NCBI GenBank assembly: GCA_033297075.1
Contig: MU858195.1
Location: 31,370 to 95,369, forward strand
From: Rhypophila decipiens
Taxonomy: Eukaryota; Ascomycota; Sordariomycetes; Sordariales; Naviculisporaceae
Direction: 5' to 3'
DNA: 64,000 nucleotides
This document shows, piece after piece, positions 49,522 through 60,446 of this stretch; the first letter of the stretch is position 1, and each line of letters begins with the position of its first letter. A model generated the notes under the pieces. It saw only the letters and a list, made by a program, of their open reading frames with translations. It was not told the DNA's origin and searched no databases. The position numbers were made by a program, and so were the translations under genes.

Positions 49522-50660
49522 CTAGTACCCGCCCCCCAGCTTGTTATCCTGGGGCAGGATGCTCGATTCACTCGCAGCGGGAGAGAAGTTTGTCTTCTGG
49601 GCCTCGGTTCGACTGCTGTTGTTAAACGCCGACACATTATTCATGCGGTAGGCCTGAGACCGCTCCCGCCCGCTTTCGGCGTTGATGTAGCCGCTCCGGT
49701 GGGTGTTGGTCCGCTTGGTGAGCAGGCCAACGCGCCTCAGAATGCTCTCCATCGGAGCCTTGAGGGTCGGCACGCACATGGCGATGATTCCGATCTGCGC
49801 CTCGACGATGGACCAGGTGGCCAGCTCGATGACGTCCCACATGGGGTCCTTGGTGTTTCCAAAGTTGCCGATAACCGTCATCTTGACAACCACCGCCGAG
49901 GCCGTGAATACGCCGAGGCCCATGAGAAAACTCAGAACAATCTTCTCCCGCATCGGCCGCTGGAGCTCCTTGAGGAAGGTGATGGGGATGATGGAGAGGA
50001 TGACATCGCTGAGGACCGAGAGGGAGCCCTGGACGTAGATGCCCTTCTGCGCAACCTGGGGATCCCAGCACTCGGCTCCGGGGATGGTAGGATCCCACTG
50101 CGCGGCGATGGGCTTGCACTGGGCGAGCTGGACAATGTTGGCCACGGTGGCAAGGACGACCTGGAGGGCGATCATGAGATACAAAAAGATGCGCCAGCTC
50201 TTGGTTCTCTTGAACCGGAGGAGCAGGAGGGCGATGCTGATCTTGGCACACGAGACCGCCCAGCCCCATGGGAACTGGCTGATGAAGATGAGCTTGGCCG
50301 TCAGGAGTCCGTCCTCTGGCGCTACGTAGAAGATGTGACGGCCGAGGCCATGCGGAATGGCAGCGAACAGGAATGCTATTTGCAGGATGGATGCGATCTG
50401 GGTTGAAGAAACTAAAGTCAGTCATGTTTTCTTTTGGTTTGTGATATTTATCGAACACTGACTGCTGCCACCAAACCTATCGCGTCGTCCCAGCCCAGAT
50501 TCACGACCGGTCGTATTCGCGAGTAGAGACGGGTGAACAGGAGCGTAGTCGAGATGACTAGAAGCGTGCAGACGGGGGCGAGCATCGTCCCTATCCTCGT
50601 CTCGTCGGGTGGAAGCTCAAGCGGCGGGCCTCCCACCGGGGGTCCCCCTGGGGCCGACAT
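49522..50660 (-). CDS. Fungal rhodopsin-domain integral membrane protein
   Basis: Exons 50660-50463 and 50397-49522 (donor GTCAGT, acceptor CCCAG, phase 0), giving 357 residues. ATG 50660 (MSAPGGPPVGGPP) is preferred over 50798. Seven helices are visible, starting with PVCTLLVISTTLLFTRLYSR then VNLGWDDAIGLVAAV; the LYSRIRPVxxLGWDDAI signature is typical. It continues with AIPHGLGRHIFYV, KISIALLLLRFKRTKSWRIF, VVLATVANIVQLAQCKPIAA, a Cys-containing loop (DPTIPGAECWDPQVAQKGIY), SDVILSIIPITFLKELQRPM and MGLGVFTASAVVVKMTVIG, and ends in a cytosolic Ser/Asn-rich tail. This is the large Pezizomycotina rhodopsin-domain (PTH11-related) family. It lacks an N-terminal CFEM domain. The ligand is unknown. 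Confidence 0.87.
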
Positions 50661-51390
50661 GGTGCGCAGATGGTGATCGACAGTGATGTTCTCGGTGAAG
50701 CTGGTAAAAGAGTGTGGAGAAATCAGATCTGAACCTGGCGGTGATCGATCTCTTAGAGCGGCGGTAGCCTCGATCGGTTTGTCCAAAACAACCCACACAG
50801 CGCTGGGGACATGGACACGTAATTGGTGATGATCAACAACGACAACGACAACAACAACCTGAGCTGCCCGACAGTCACACGAGGAGCGAAACCCATGGAG
50901 AACGGATATGGAGACGTTTTAATGCATTTATCTATTCCGCCAGCCCCATTGTTTGGCATGCAACACAGGACGGGAGATCTGGTACCGAGTGCAGCGTACG
51001 TGGGGGATAATAATAGCAAAGAGAAAAAGGGGGAAGTGGCTTGCAGGACTTTCCAAATAGTTCCCAAAACTTCAAACAGGAAGCTGCATAAAACGGCTCT
51101 GTCACATTGTGATGGAACATGGGATTCCTTCGCCGGATTTCTAGAGATTAAAATATTGCCCAACTGCAGCAATGTGTTGCAAAGACAGAAAAAATGCAGC
51201 CAAAAGCAGCAGTGAATGCAAAATGAAACGGACATGGGCACTTATCTGTCTTAGCTCGAACGGGGAAGCAGTCTTGACCTCCCTAGCGTCTAACCGTCGA
51301 GAGGAGAGAGGAGGAGGGAGGTGCACCGTTTAGCGGACTACGGCCCGTCCCTCGCCCTGAACAGCCCGTCCATCAGCCTAGAACTACCGT

Positions 51391-51560
51391 ATATTACTAG
51401 AAAAGGAGGAAAATGGTCTAGAGCCAAGGTAGGTCTAGGTACTGGGCGAAGGAGGTTAAGTGCTCGGGAAGGGTGGGCCTGCTCGGTTCCTCACCTATAA
51501 ATTCTTGCGGCTACTAGGCCTACCTGGTTCTAGACCACTTTTCTCCTTTCCTAGTAGATA
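51391..51560. mobile_element. MITE-like inverted-repeat element, about 170 bp
   Basis: The left arm TTACTAGAAAAGGAGGAAAA runs on TGGTCTAGAGCCAAGGTAGG. The right arm, reverse complemented, is CTACTAGGAAAGGAGAAAAG then TGGTCTAGAACCAGGTAGG. The arms are about 45 bp and close to 85% alike. TAT/ATA borders suggest a TA target. No ORF inside. Confidence 0.75.
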
Positions 51561-52254
51561 CACCATTTTCGGCACAGTTTACGGATTTGAACAGTCTGTT
51601 AGTTTGGTTCAAACCCCCACACTACAACAGTTAACCCTTGTGTTCAACGGCGCTCTCCTGGTTGCCAAGGTAGCGCTAGGAACTTGACAAATTTGTTATT
51701 CGAGTACGAGACTCTGAGTCCCCAAATCCACCGGCTTCTTCTACATAAATCTCTGCTTCAGTCCACCCAAAGTCACAAACCTTCCCATGGGAACCATTGT
51801 TTACTGAATCACCATCTCGACATCGGACGAACAAAAGCAAGCCAGCGGCACAGGTTGAGCCTCGGATGTCCCATGCAAATTAACAAAGGGTCAGTTCGGA
51901 CAATTTGCCGTGTGCCGTTCCATGGTTGCAACCGAAAGGGACATTGTACTAGGTACATGCCAATGTCCGTGCTCATGAACCTCTTCCAGAAACCGATTAC
52001 AACCTGGCGGACGAAAAAACCGATCAGACTCCCGTTCGTTCCCCTTTCCGTTTACACAAAGCATTCTTTCACCCATCATCATGGCAAGCCGAGTGTGAGG
52101 GACGGCTGGTCATCGTACCGGTGGTTATGCTCCGGTCCTCCGGTTCTCCGGTCCTCCACCGATGGCGAAGGTTCAGATCAATGAACCTTACGGGTTATTT
52201 CAATCAGGTTTCCTTTGCAGTAGATCTAGCCATGGTTATATGTAGTCACACATA

Positions 52255-52310
52255 TCATCTCTTCTCCTTTCTGTCTGTCTTTCTTTCTTTCTTTTCTTTT
52301 TTCTCTCCCT
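52255..52310 (+). repeat. Pyrimidine (CTTT) microsatellite
   Basis: A run of CTGTCTGTCTTTCTTTCTTT-type tetranucleotides, all C and T, passing into TTCTTTTTTCTCTCCC. Imperfect simple repeat. Confidence 0.8.
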
Positions 52311-53640
52311 TGTCTCAGAGTCTTCGTCCATAGTTCCCAATAAAGATGAGTTCCGCAGTCTTTTTGTCCGGCCGTGACACCGAGCACGGCTTGCATCAAG
52401 TAAGGTCGTGTAGGATTGCTTGCGACTTGGCACTGTTAGTGCCGAACTAGCTTTACACTAGAATCCTCCCATTTTAAATCCCAGACTTAGTGGAGACCGC
52501 TACGCCAGATGTGCTTTAGCCGGTATCAGTAAGGATTTCGTGACAGTACACTATCGATTGAATCCTACCCCCTCACTCCTCGATACCACCTCGAGAGCCT
52601 CGAACCTCAACTTTCGTGAACATGTTTACGGGGTAGCTCGTCCAATTGACGAATAATAAGCTAGTCACCCTGCCCAGGCACATGGCGTTCCGTGTCTCGG
52701 GGCAAACAAACCCCCTTTTTCCCCGAGGCTGCGACCACACTGCCACACCTCCTGCAAACCTCAATGCCGGCAGTCTTTTCGCCCTTCCGGGTTCTCTTCG
52801 CTTCGGCTTTTGTCTTGTCTTTGCTCTCTTTCGGTTGTACACTCGCAGGAGTTTGCAGAGACTGCCGCATGAAGCACACATCAGGTGAGCCGTGCATACG
52901 GAGGATAAATCTACCAGGTAAAATAGATATGTAGGTAGTTCGTTTCCCAAAGATAATACGGGGTAAGTGGCGTCTTAGACTCTGGACTCAACCCCTCAGC
53001 GGAGAGTCCCCAGAGGACTCCAGTCCTCGTCCCGTCCCGAGTCCAGCTTCCACCAGGGTTTTTTAGTTTCCCCAAATTCTTCACTTCAAGCTCCTTGTTC
53101 CAGACCCTGTTCCTTGTCGTCTGGTGGTCGCGCATTATCTTGGGTCTTGGCTTGGTGAACCAACGAAACTCATTTCTTTTTGAGCCCGGCTAGCGGCGTA
53201 TCTAGCCTGCTGCGCTATCGCTATCGCATGAATTTAAGTACGTATTCGTGTACTATGCCTTTCTCAGACGACTAGTAGCACCTATGCTGCATCGCAACAT
53301 TCGACGGCCCCCCCTTTCAGCTCCAGACTTTGCCATTGGCCTATTTTGCCTCTCGAAACCATTCGCCACGTGGTTTACCACTCGCCGATGATGTGATGAT
53401 CCCGGTCGCCTCATGGGTTCTCGGGCTTTGTTGTTAACGAATCCAATCCCTCGTGTCCCTCTAGAGCCTGAACGGGTAAGGCGCAGGGACGGCCCATCCA
53501 GAGCACTGGGAGTGGGAATGTGATTTTCCCTCTTGTTATAACTGCGGCACATCTTTGTGTCCATGCAAGCATTGTCCATCTTTGGTTCCTCTCTTCTGCA
53601 TCGTCTCTTGACAAGTCCACTCGTTTTATCTTGCACAGTC

Positions 53641-54959
53641 ATGATGCTTCCCAAGCCGATCCTTTGCCTTGCGGCAGCGCTCTCGGGAGCTCATGCCGCT
53701 GCTGACCTTCCCAAGTGGGCGCAACCGGCCGTCGATTCGGGCATAGCCCTCGGCGCTCTGAACGGCATCGCGCTCTTCAAGTCCCTGTTGGAGACGGAGG
53801 GAAGCTGCAACATATTGAACATCAAATACAGACAGGAGTGGTGTGTACCAGAACCGCAACGGACTCATGCGTCCATGTTTTGCTGACTTGGACTTGTGCG
53901 TGCGCTCTAGGAGAACCCTCACTTCGTCGACGCAAAAGAGCTTCATTGCCGCAGCCAAGTGCGTCCAGAAGAAGGGCAGTCTGCTCCCGGCTGGCCAGAT
54001 CCCTGGCGCCAAGACCATGTGGGATGACTTTGTCTTTGTGCACATGTCGCAGACGCCAACCATCCACTTGACGGTACGTCTAGTCCACCTTTTCCCGACT
54101 CATCCTCCAAGTTGTTGAAGCTGACTGGTTTGACCTTTATCAGGGCAACTTCCTCACGTGGCATCGCTATTTCCTTCAGACATTTGAGAGGAAGCTCAAG
54201 GAATGCGGCTACAACGGGAACCTTCCATACTGGGAATGGGGGCTGGACGTGAACACCGACCTCCGGAAATCGCCGCTTCTCGACGGGTCTGCCACGTCCC
54301 TGGGCAGCGATGGCAAGGCCTTCACGCACGAGGGCATGCAGATCCTGATGCCCTTCAACGACCAGCCCGTCAAGTTCAAGCCCGGAACCGGCGGCGGCTG
54401 TCTGGTGCAGGGCCCCTTTTCGGATCTTACCATCCACCTCGGGCCCGTCGCCAAGCCGGCATATGGCTCGCCGGACGCGGTCGGACAGCCCGACCCAACC
54501 CAGGACAACCCGCGCTGTCTATCACGCGACTTGTCTTCGGATACGGGGAAGCGCTTCTCTAGCTTCCGCAACACGACCGAGCTGATCATCAACTCCAACA
54601 ACGTCGAGATCTTCCAGGCGCTCATGTCGGGCGACCCGCGATATGTGACAGGCGAGGTCGGCGTCCACGGCGGCGGCCACAACATGATCGGTGGCGAGAT
54701 GTCGGACCCCTTCACCTCGCCCAACGACCCGCTCTTCTATTTGCATCACGCCCAGATCGACCGCGTCTACTGGATCTGGCAGATGCAGGACTTCAAGAAC
54801 CGCCAGGGTGTCGCCGGCACCCAGACCCTTTTGGATCTGCCGCCCAGCCCGAATACTACTGTTAACGACTTGCTTGACGTTGCTCCGCTAGGTGCCTCGG
54901 TCAAGATCAAGGACATGATGAGTACCGTGGGTGGCCCGTTGTGTTATGTGTATATATAA
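53641..54959 (+). CDS. Secreted tyrosinase (type-3 copper enzyme)
   Basis: Exons 53641-53840, 53911-54073 and 54144-54959 join in phase (acceptors CTAG and TCAG), giving 392 residues. A signal peptide covers about residues 1-20 (PKPILCLAAALSGAHA). The join in exon 2 gives YRQEW-RTLTSSTQKSFIAA, the usual tyrosinase entry motif. The CuA site reads FVHMSQTPTIH then GNFLTWHRYFLQTFERKL. The CuB site reads VHGGGHNMIGG, then DPLFYLHHAQIDRVYWIWQ. All the expected histidines are visible. It oxidises phenols and catechols to quinones. The chain ends soon after the core (LCYVYI) without the C-terminal blocking domain of long tyrosinases, so it is of the short secreted type. N-sites NTT are present. Substrates may be host phenolics or a metabolite; no cluster partners are seen. 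Confidence 0.92.
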
Positions 54960-55692
54960 GTTCTGTCTTGCAACTGGTGTGGCATTCTCGATAGCTGTTA
55001 CCTTTTACTGCTCTATTTGTTTACTTCTTATTACCCTCTTTTAGGTTTCTTATGTAGTTTCATGCTTGCGGTATACCTAATAATAATTCATCATGAGTCT
55101 CTCTTGGTTAAGCGGCCTACGCACGATTCACTCACAGTCCATCTCAATATGGCGTAAACTTTGAAATTTATATTTCACGTAACATGCCATTTTAACCAGG
55201 CCACCTGATGCTAATCACAACACAGCACCATCCTTACGCAAAATCACCACCGTGCGCGTGTCGATACTATGTCTCAAGACCTTTCCATGATCATCTAAGA
55301 TGTCCTCTACTAAGCAAAACAGTCCCCTCGATCAAATGGCTAGAACAATGGACTAGTGATAGCGGGGTTAAGTTCTTGTATTCTCAACTCCCGAGAACTC
55401 GTTCTAGGCTAAACGATGCCCGGGTGATATTGGACCTATGACCATAGGCCAGAACCAGGTGCTGACAATGCCGGATATATGAGCACAAACTATATGAATG
55501 CGCATTTAAATACAGCCCGAAAATGCTCAACCGGTCATGAGATCAGCGGTAAAGGAATAAATGGCAAACTGTCGATTCCTGTTAAAGTAAAAGGCACGTC
55601 CAACCTCTGCTACCATCTGAACATTGTAGACATAAGCTTTTGTGATACTAGAATCTATCTACGTCTCCATGCGTATCCTAGCTTCGCCCCAC
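54960..55692. other. Intergenic
   Basis: AT-rich 3' flank and promoter. Short plus-strand frames (55208-55441, 55479-55799) have no features. Confidence 0.5.
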
Positions 55693-56490
55693 ATGAGAGT
55701 ATCAAAGCTCTGGGCTACTGTTGTACTTGGGGGCAGATCTTCTGTCCTAGCCCAAGAGACCAATCAGCCAACAGCAAGACCCAGCAGCTCCACAAGTAAG
55801 TCCTCGTTGTTGTTCAAGACCTCATCTCAAAATAATAACAGAATCCTTATCATTCAACCAACAGTGGACAGCCCAGCAAGTCGAACCTACCCAACAACCA
55901 TAACAAGCAGCTACCTCACCACCATAACCGGGTCAGCAGCCCTAACAATCGACCACGTAACCGTGCTCGATCCCTGGCCGACCTCTCCGGATCCCGAGAT
56001 AGTCCCGTACACAATGTTCCAAACAGGCATAACCCAACGGACCATTGTGCCCATCATTGCTTCCCCCTCGGCCGTGTCGTCCGAGCAGCCTGGCATACCC
56101 GCGGCAGAAAATATCACTACAATGATCACCACAACAACGACCTACCTCCTCTGGGTAATCTACGCCTTCGACATGTCACCGTACACGATCCCTGCGTGTC
56201 CCGGGCCGGAAGGGTGTGCGTACAGCAGTATCAAGCCCAACGGACGATGCGAGGAGTTGGGCTGGCAGACTCGATGTGCGGGACAGTGTCTGTTGAAGGA
56301 TTGGATGTGGTGGTGTACTAAAGTCGGTGAGGATGATTTGGGGAGTATTCGGGGACGAGTGTGTGATGATGGGATGGGGGTTAATGCTACGCTTGAGCAG
56401 CTTGTTGAGCCGTGCGATCATACGGATTGGAGGGCGCGGTGTGTGAGGTGTGCTGAGGATGAGGGGGTTACTGAGTTTCCTGATTATTAG
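55693..56490 (+). CDS. Secreted protein with Thr-rich middle and Cys-rich C-terminus
   Basis: I take ATG 55693 (MRVSKLWATVVLGGRSSVLA), which gives a plausible signal peptide and 265 residues; ATG 55669 and 55642 are upstream in frame. The first half is Ser/Thr/Asn-rich (PTARPSSSTSKSSLL, TITSSYLTTITGSAALTI) and would be O-glycosylated. The second half has at least eleven cysteines: PACPGPEGCAYSS, GRCEELGWQTRCAGQCLL, WWCTKV, RVCDDG, VEPCDHTDWRARCVRCAE. The C-terminal module is compact and Trp-rich. I recognise no family. No intron appears necessary, though the signal peptide is weak. Confidence 0.6.
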   Translation: MRVSKLWATVVLGGRSSVLAQETNQPTARPSSSTSKSSLLFKTSSQNNNRILIIQPTVDSPASRTYPTTITSSYLTTITGSAALTIDHVTVLDPWPTSPDPEIVPYTMFQTGITQRTIVPIIASPSAVSSEQPGIPAAENITTMITTTTTYLLWVIYAFDMSPYTIPACPGPEGCAYSSIKPNGRCEELGWQTRCAGQCLLKDWMWWCTKVGEDDLGSIRGRVCDDGMGVNATLEQLVEPCDHTDWRARCVRCAEDEGVTEFPDY

Positions 56491-56853
56491 AGGGTGTTGA
56501 GAATGTGGTGTGGATTGGTAATTTGAGTAACTGCTAAGTGGCGAGATAGAGGGGTCCTTGTTTGATGGTACCGATATATAAACAAACAGGAGCTGATTTG
56601 ATGGAAGAATTTTGAGAATGAGCTTTAAAAGAACCCTAACCCTTGTGTGTCTTCCAATTATCTCAGCTTCTGTCGGTATGCTTCTGCCTGGGATAATTAG
56701 ACTGATCGGGTTAGTCAATCGGCATAAGCCGGACAAATCATCTCCGAGCCTGACTTCAACATCAACCCGACACTTCAATCCGACACCATCAACCCACCAT
56801 CAACCCGACACCACAGGTGTCTGACCGTGTACCTAACGAGTTGCGAAGAAAGC
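56491..56853. other. Intergenic
   Basis: Divergence-free promoter region of the third HET gene. A repeated CAACCCGACAC word occurs near 56760-56810. No gene. Confidence 0.5.
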
Positions 56854-59184
56854 ATGTCAGAGCAAAAGCCTTGCCGTGCGTGTGACCATCCACGAAAGGA
56901 TGGTGGCAGTTCTACAGCTGTCCGGAGCTCATGGACCGCCATGAAAGCCCAAGCCAGCCTGGGCTGCGTCACATGTGGCATCCTGTCTGAGGGGGTCGAA
57001 AGAGTCCTACAAGATAATCAACCCCAGACCGATGACAACGGGGACTGGCAATTGCGGTTAGACTTCAATATTCAAGGGACGAAGAGTCTGAATATTCTGG
57101 TTCTCGGCACTGACATTGTGGTGAGCTTTTTTCGCTCAGAAGGTAAAGTTGACCCCAAGCATTGTTTGTGCTCAGAGTCTAAGACCCAGAGTTCCCTGAG
57201 TGAACTATGCTAATAATTACTTTACAGCGACTCCGTGGCTCTCAAAGACATTCCCAAATATCCCAGACGGGTTTGAAGTGCCCCCGCGAACTTCTTCCCC
57301 CGAAGGTTTGAACTGGGTCCGACAGCAACTTCAGGAATGTGAAAGAGCCCACCGACGCGCGGGCTGTTCCGACCTAAAACTCGAATTGCTCTCGTTTCCC
57401 ATGAGAGTAATAGACGTGAAAGCAACTCCCATACGTCTATACGAACCAGGCGCAGGACGCCTTACTTCACGTTACATCTGTCTGAGCCATGTCTGGGGCG
57501 AGCGGCCCTTCCTACAAACCACGTCGGAGACCATCGCATCTCACAAGAAAGAAATAGCATATGACAAGCTTCCGCTGACCTTTCAAGAAGCCATAAACTA
57601 CACCCGTGAGCTAGGAGTTTCGTACCTCTGGATAGACAGCCTATGCATCATCCAAAACGACGAGCGCGACTGGCGCGACCACGCCGCTCGTATGTGGTAT
57701 ATTTATAGGGCTGCCTATCTTGTCCTCTCAGCGGCCAAATCCCCGAACGCGTATGTGGGGTTGTTTGTCGACTTCCCTCTTAATCGCTGTAAGACATGTA
57801 CCATAGAGGTCGCTCCCAATATCGATTCACCGAGAGCGACAGAGAGGATACATGTCCGGCGATCCCTAACACACTTGAATACGACTCCGCCTCTGATCAG
57901 ATCATGAATTCTGCACAAAGAAAGTCACAAATAGGTACTATCCTTCCAGCCTTAACACGTGGCTGGATCTTCCAAGAACGCTTCCTCGCATCTCGAGTTT
58001 TGCACTTTGGACCAGAAGAACTATTTTGGGAGTGTAAAAAGACTTCACTATGCCAATGTTCTTCCCCGCTAACAGTACCAGCATCATCAACACAATCAAC
58101 AGCAGCGGAATCTCAACTAAGTCATAGCCTACGGCACAGCCAGATGGTAGCGCGCAACACAAACCCAAAATCCTACTACAGCTCCTCCGCCTGGCGAGCG
58201 GAAGATTCTCCCGACAGCATCACGAGCCGATGGCACCACCTAGTGGAAGAGTATACCCCGCTAAATCTGACCTTTGAGAAAGACATCTTCCCGGCTTTGT
58301 CTGGTTTGGCCACACAAATGGCAACTTGTACCGACTTGAACAGACTGGGCCGAGTTGTTCCTGCTCCTATTGAGTTCAAGTTTACGGTCTGGCTTGCCGG
58401 TCTATGGTCTCATTCTCTGCAGCGCGATCTATTGTGGCGGGTTGTGGATTATGATGATGAGCAAGATGATCGCGATGCGTCGCCGAGGACAAGGAGACCC
58501 CGCAAGTGGCGCGCCCCATCTTGGTCATGGGCTTCTGTCATTGGACCGGTAGAGTTTCTCGACCAGACTGAGGGGATGGTGGAATCGGAACCGCGGTGTG
58601 AGATTATTGACTTCTTTTATTGTTATCGCGGAAAGGCATCATTTTTTGGGACTCGGGCTTTTGGGGAGTTGGAAAATGTTGAGGGCGGGCATTTTCTTGC
58701 CCTGAAGGGATCGTTGCTTCCGGCTGTTGCCAGTGTTAAGGGGCCAATTTCTTCAGACAGCAGAGGTAAACGGAAGAAGGGCTGGGAGATTATGGACCTG
58801 GACATCTTCAACGGACATCTCAAAAACGTCTGGGTTGATGACGTCGCCCATTGGCTTGGAAAAGATGATGATCATGCCTCACAGCAGGGATACCATCAAG
58901 TGTCTTGTTTCCTGGTAGGAGTCAAAAAGACCAAGGCCCTGTGTTTTCTTATTCTCGAAACACTGCAAGAGGGACAACATGGCATGACGTCGGTTGGTCT
59001 TGAGGCAAAAGATAGCACGGGACAAAGGGAACAAAAGACGTACAACGGGACTGACTGTGATGGAATTCAGAATTTGTATCAACAGGTTGGAGTGGCCGAG
59101 GTTTTTGGGGGGCCGCCGGGGCCTGGGTCGTGGACAGAGAGGCTGCTTGGGCTTGGACATGATCAAGTTCTCAAGATATTCTGA
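56854..59184 (+). pseudogene. HET-domain protein with a frameshift, third HET gene
   Basis: ATG 56854 (MSEQKPCRACDHPRKDGG) starts exon 1 (to 57142, donor GTAAAG). Exon 2 begins at 57228 after TTTACAG; phase 1 gives SEATPWLSKTF. The N-terminus has the CRAC and GCVTCGIL pairs. The HET blocks are complete up to the break: YICLSHVWGERPFLQTT, LPLTFQEAINYTRELGVSYL and WIDSLCIIQNDERDW, then IHVRRSLTHL. Here the frame runs into TGA (57905-57907). One base off, it goes on EYDSASDQIMN, ILPALTRGWIFQERFLASRV and LHFGPEELFWEC, the expected last HET block. One base seems lost around 57871-57878 (CACTTGAA). A long C-terminal region follows, with APSWSWASV typical of these proteins. An intron using GTAAGA at 57789 would remove conserved residues, so I favour a lesion. 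Confidence 0.75.
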
Positions 59185-59416
59185 CGGTTGTTGGTATTCC
59201 ACGCGGCGGAGTAGGGTCACCCGATCATTGAACTGGCTCAATTCGAACCTCAACAACACAACGTCAGACCGTCGCACATATCCAAGTGAAATAACAGGTC
59301 TTACCAGTTGCTTCTGTTTATTCGCACCATCGTATCACCCCATCCACGCTGAGGTTCAGACTTGAGGATGACGCTTGTAGTCTTGGCAAAATAAATGCAT
59401 AAAGCCAACAAGACTT

Positions 59417-60089
59417 CTAGACACGGGAAGAACGAGGAGAGCCCAGTGGGATCTCAGAACCCGGCACCGGCTCTCCAACGAAACTAGTACCACGCCACCC
59501 ATGATTATTTTCAGGACAAGGATCATATGAATGATCGTTGGAAATAAGCGCGGCCATGACAATAACCCCAACAAGATGAATCGTCGCACAGAGATGGAGA
59601 TAGATCTTGAGCTGTTTTCGTCCCTGTTATTTCAATTCAATATTATTAGCATTCCACCGGGTGGTATTTGATTATCTATTTTCCAGTTAACCCGCGTCGC
59701 AGCCAGCAACTGGCTGGCTGTCCAGTTGTTACTGGCCCGAAGAGCAAAAGAAAAAAGAAAGATAAACTCACAACCCATAATCCACAAACCCTCCTCCTCC
59801 CGCCCTTCTCAGCAGAATCCCCAATCAACCAAATCAACGTCGCACTAAGCGGTATATCAAGAACGGTGAGAGGGATCCTCACAAAGAAACCAACTCCCAC
59901 GCCGCCAGTCGAGTAGCCCGTCGACATGTAAGTAGTCAAGGCGTTATAGACGGTTCCTAGGGCCACAATCATGACTTCTGTCGCTACGAGTGGTATTGTC
60001 AATGTTGGACAGGTTCGGCTCTTGAAGGATTTCCATTCCTTTTTCACCTCGATCGAGGGGAGGGTGCGGGGTTTCCAGTTGATGGTCAT
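59417..60089 (-). CDS. Small four-helix membrane protein, two exons
   Basis: Exons 60089-59772 and 59623-59417 (donor GTGAGT, branch CTAAT, acceptor AACAG, phase 0), giving 174 residues. The N-terminus MTINWKPRTLPSIEVKKEWK is cytosolic. Hydrophobic segments follow: LTIPLVATEVMIVALGTVYN, VGVGFFVRIPLTVLDIPLSA plus TLIWLIGD, and in exon 2 YLHLCATIHLVGVIVMAAL. The tail is polar (DPCPENNHGWRGTSFVGEP). A longer unspliced frame continues past the donor, but its end is Ser/Phe-rich noise, and the splice gives a far better protein. No family is recognised; the size and topology recall small membrane-associated MARVEL-like proteins, only as a suggestion. Confidence 0.65.
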
Positions 60090-60446
60090 TGCTGGATACT
60101 AGGTCATTCTGTGGTGCGATGGTTGGACAGCTTCTTGCTGGATTAGAGATAGACTTTTCTCAAAGGACGGGCGGGTAAGGACTTGTTATGAGGAAAGAAA
60201 GATGGAAGGAAAAGAGAAGAAACAGGGAGCAACGTTGGAATTCCTACCCCTCAATGCTGGGCACTGCAAGGCCCTTGTGTTTTGGGCCATCACAGAGCAG
60301 CAGTCACAAAATGTGGCTGAGTTGAAAAGCTGACGTCCCCTTTGGGCCTGAATAAGCGCCTGAAAAATGAATCCAACCAGATACAGGATTTTCTCAAGGA
60401 ATAATTGCCTAGCCTCTGCACAGCCTCAGCTACCTCGAAATGCGAA
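60090..60446. other. Intergenic, convergence-free gap
   Basis: Upstream region of the four-helix gene and 3' flank of the FAD gene. Nothing recognised. Confidence 0.5.

Larger units (their letters stand above)
50661..53640. other. Gene-poor 3-kb stretch
   Basis: Only featureless short frames on both strands. It contains an inverted-repeat element (51391-51560) and a CTTT-type pyrimidine microsatellite (about 52255-52310). The promoter of the tyrosinase gene lies at its right end. I see no gene I can support. Confidence 0.5.

Noticed and set aside
49637..50458. 273-codon alternative minus-strand frame over the rhodopsin-domain gene
   Set aside because: His/Arg/Pro-rich shadow of the seven-helix reading frame; no membrane segments.
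57789..57935. Intron (GTAAGA ... CCAG) to explain the frame change in the third HET gene
   Set aside because: It would remove the conserved-looking IHVRRSLTH block, so a one-base lesion is more likely; kept as a test in the findings.
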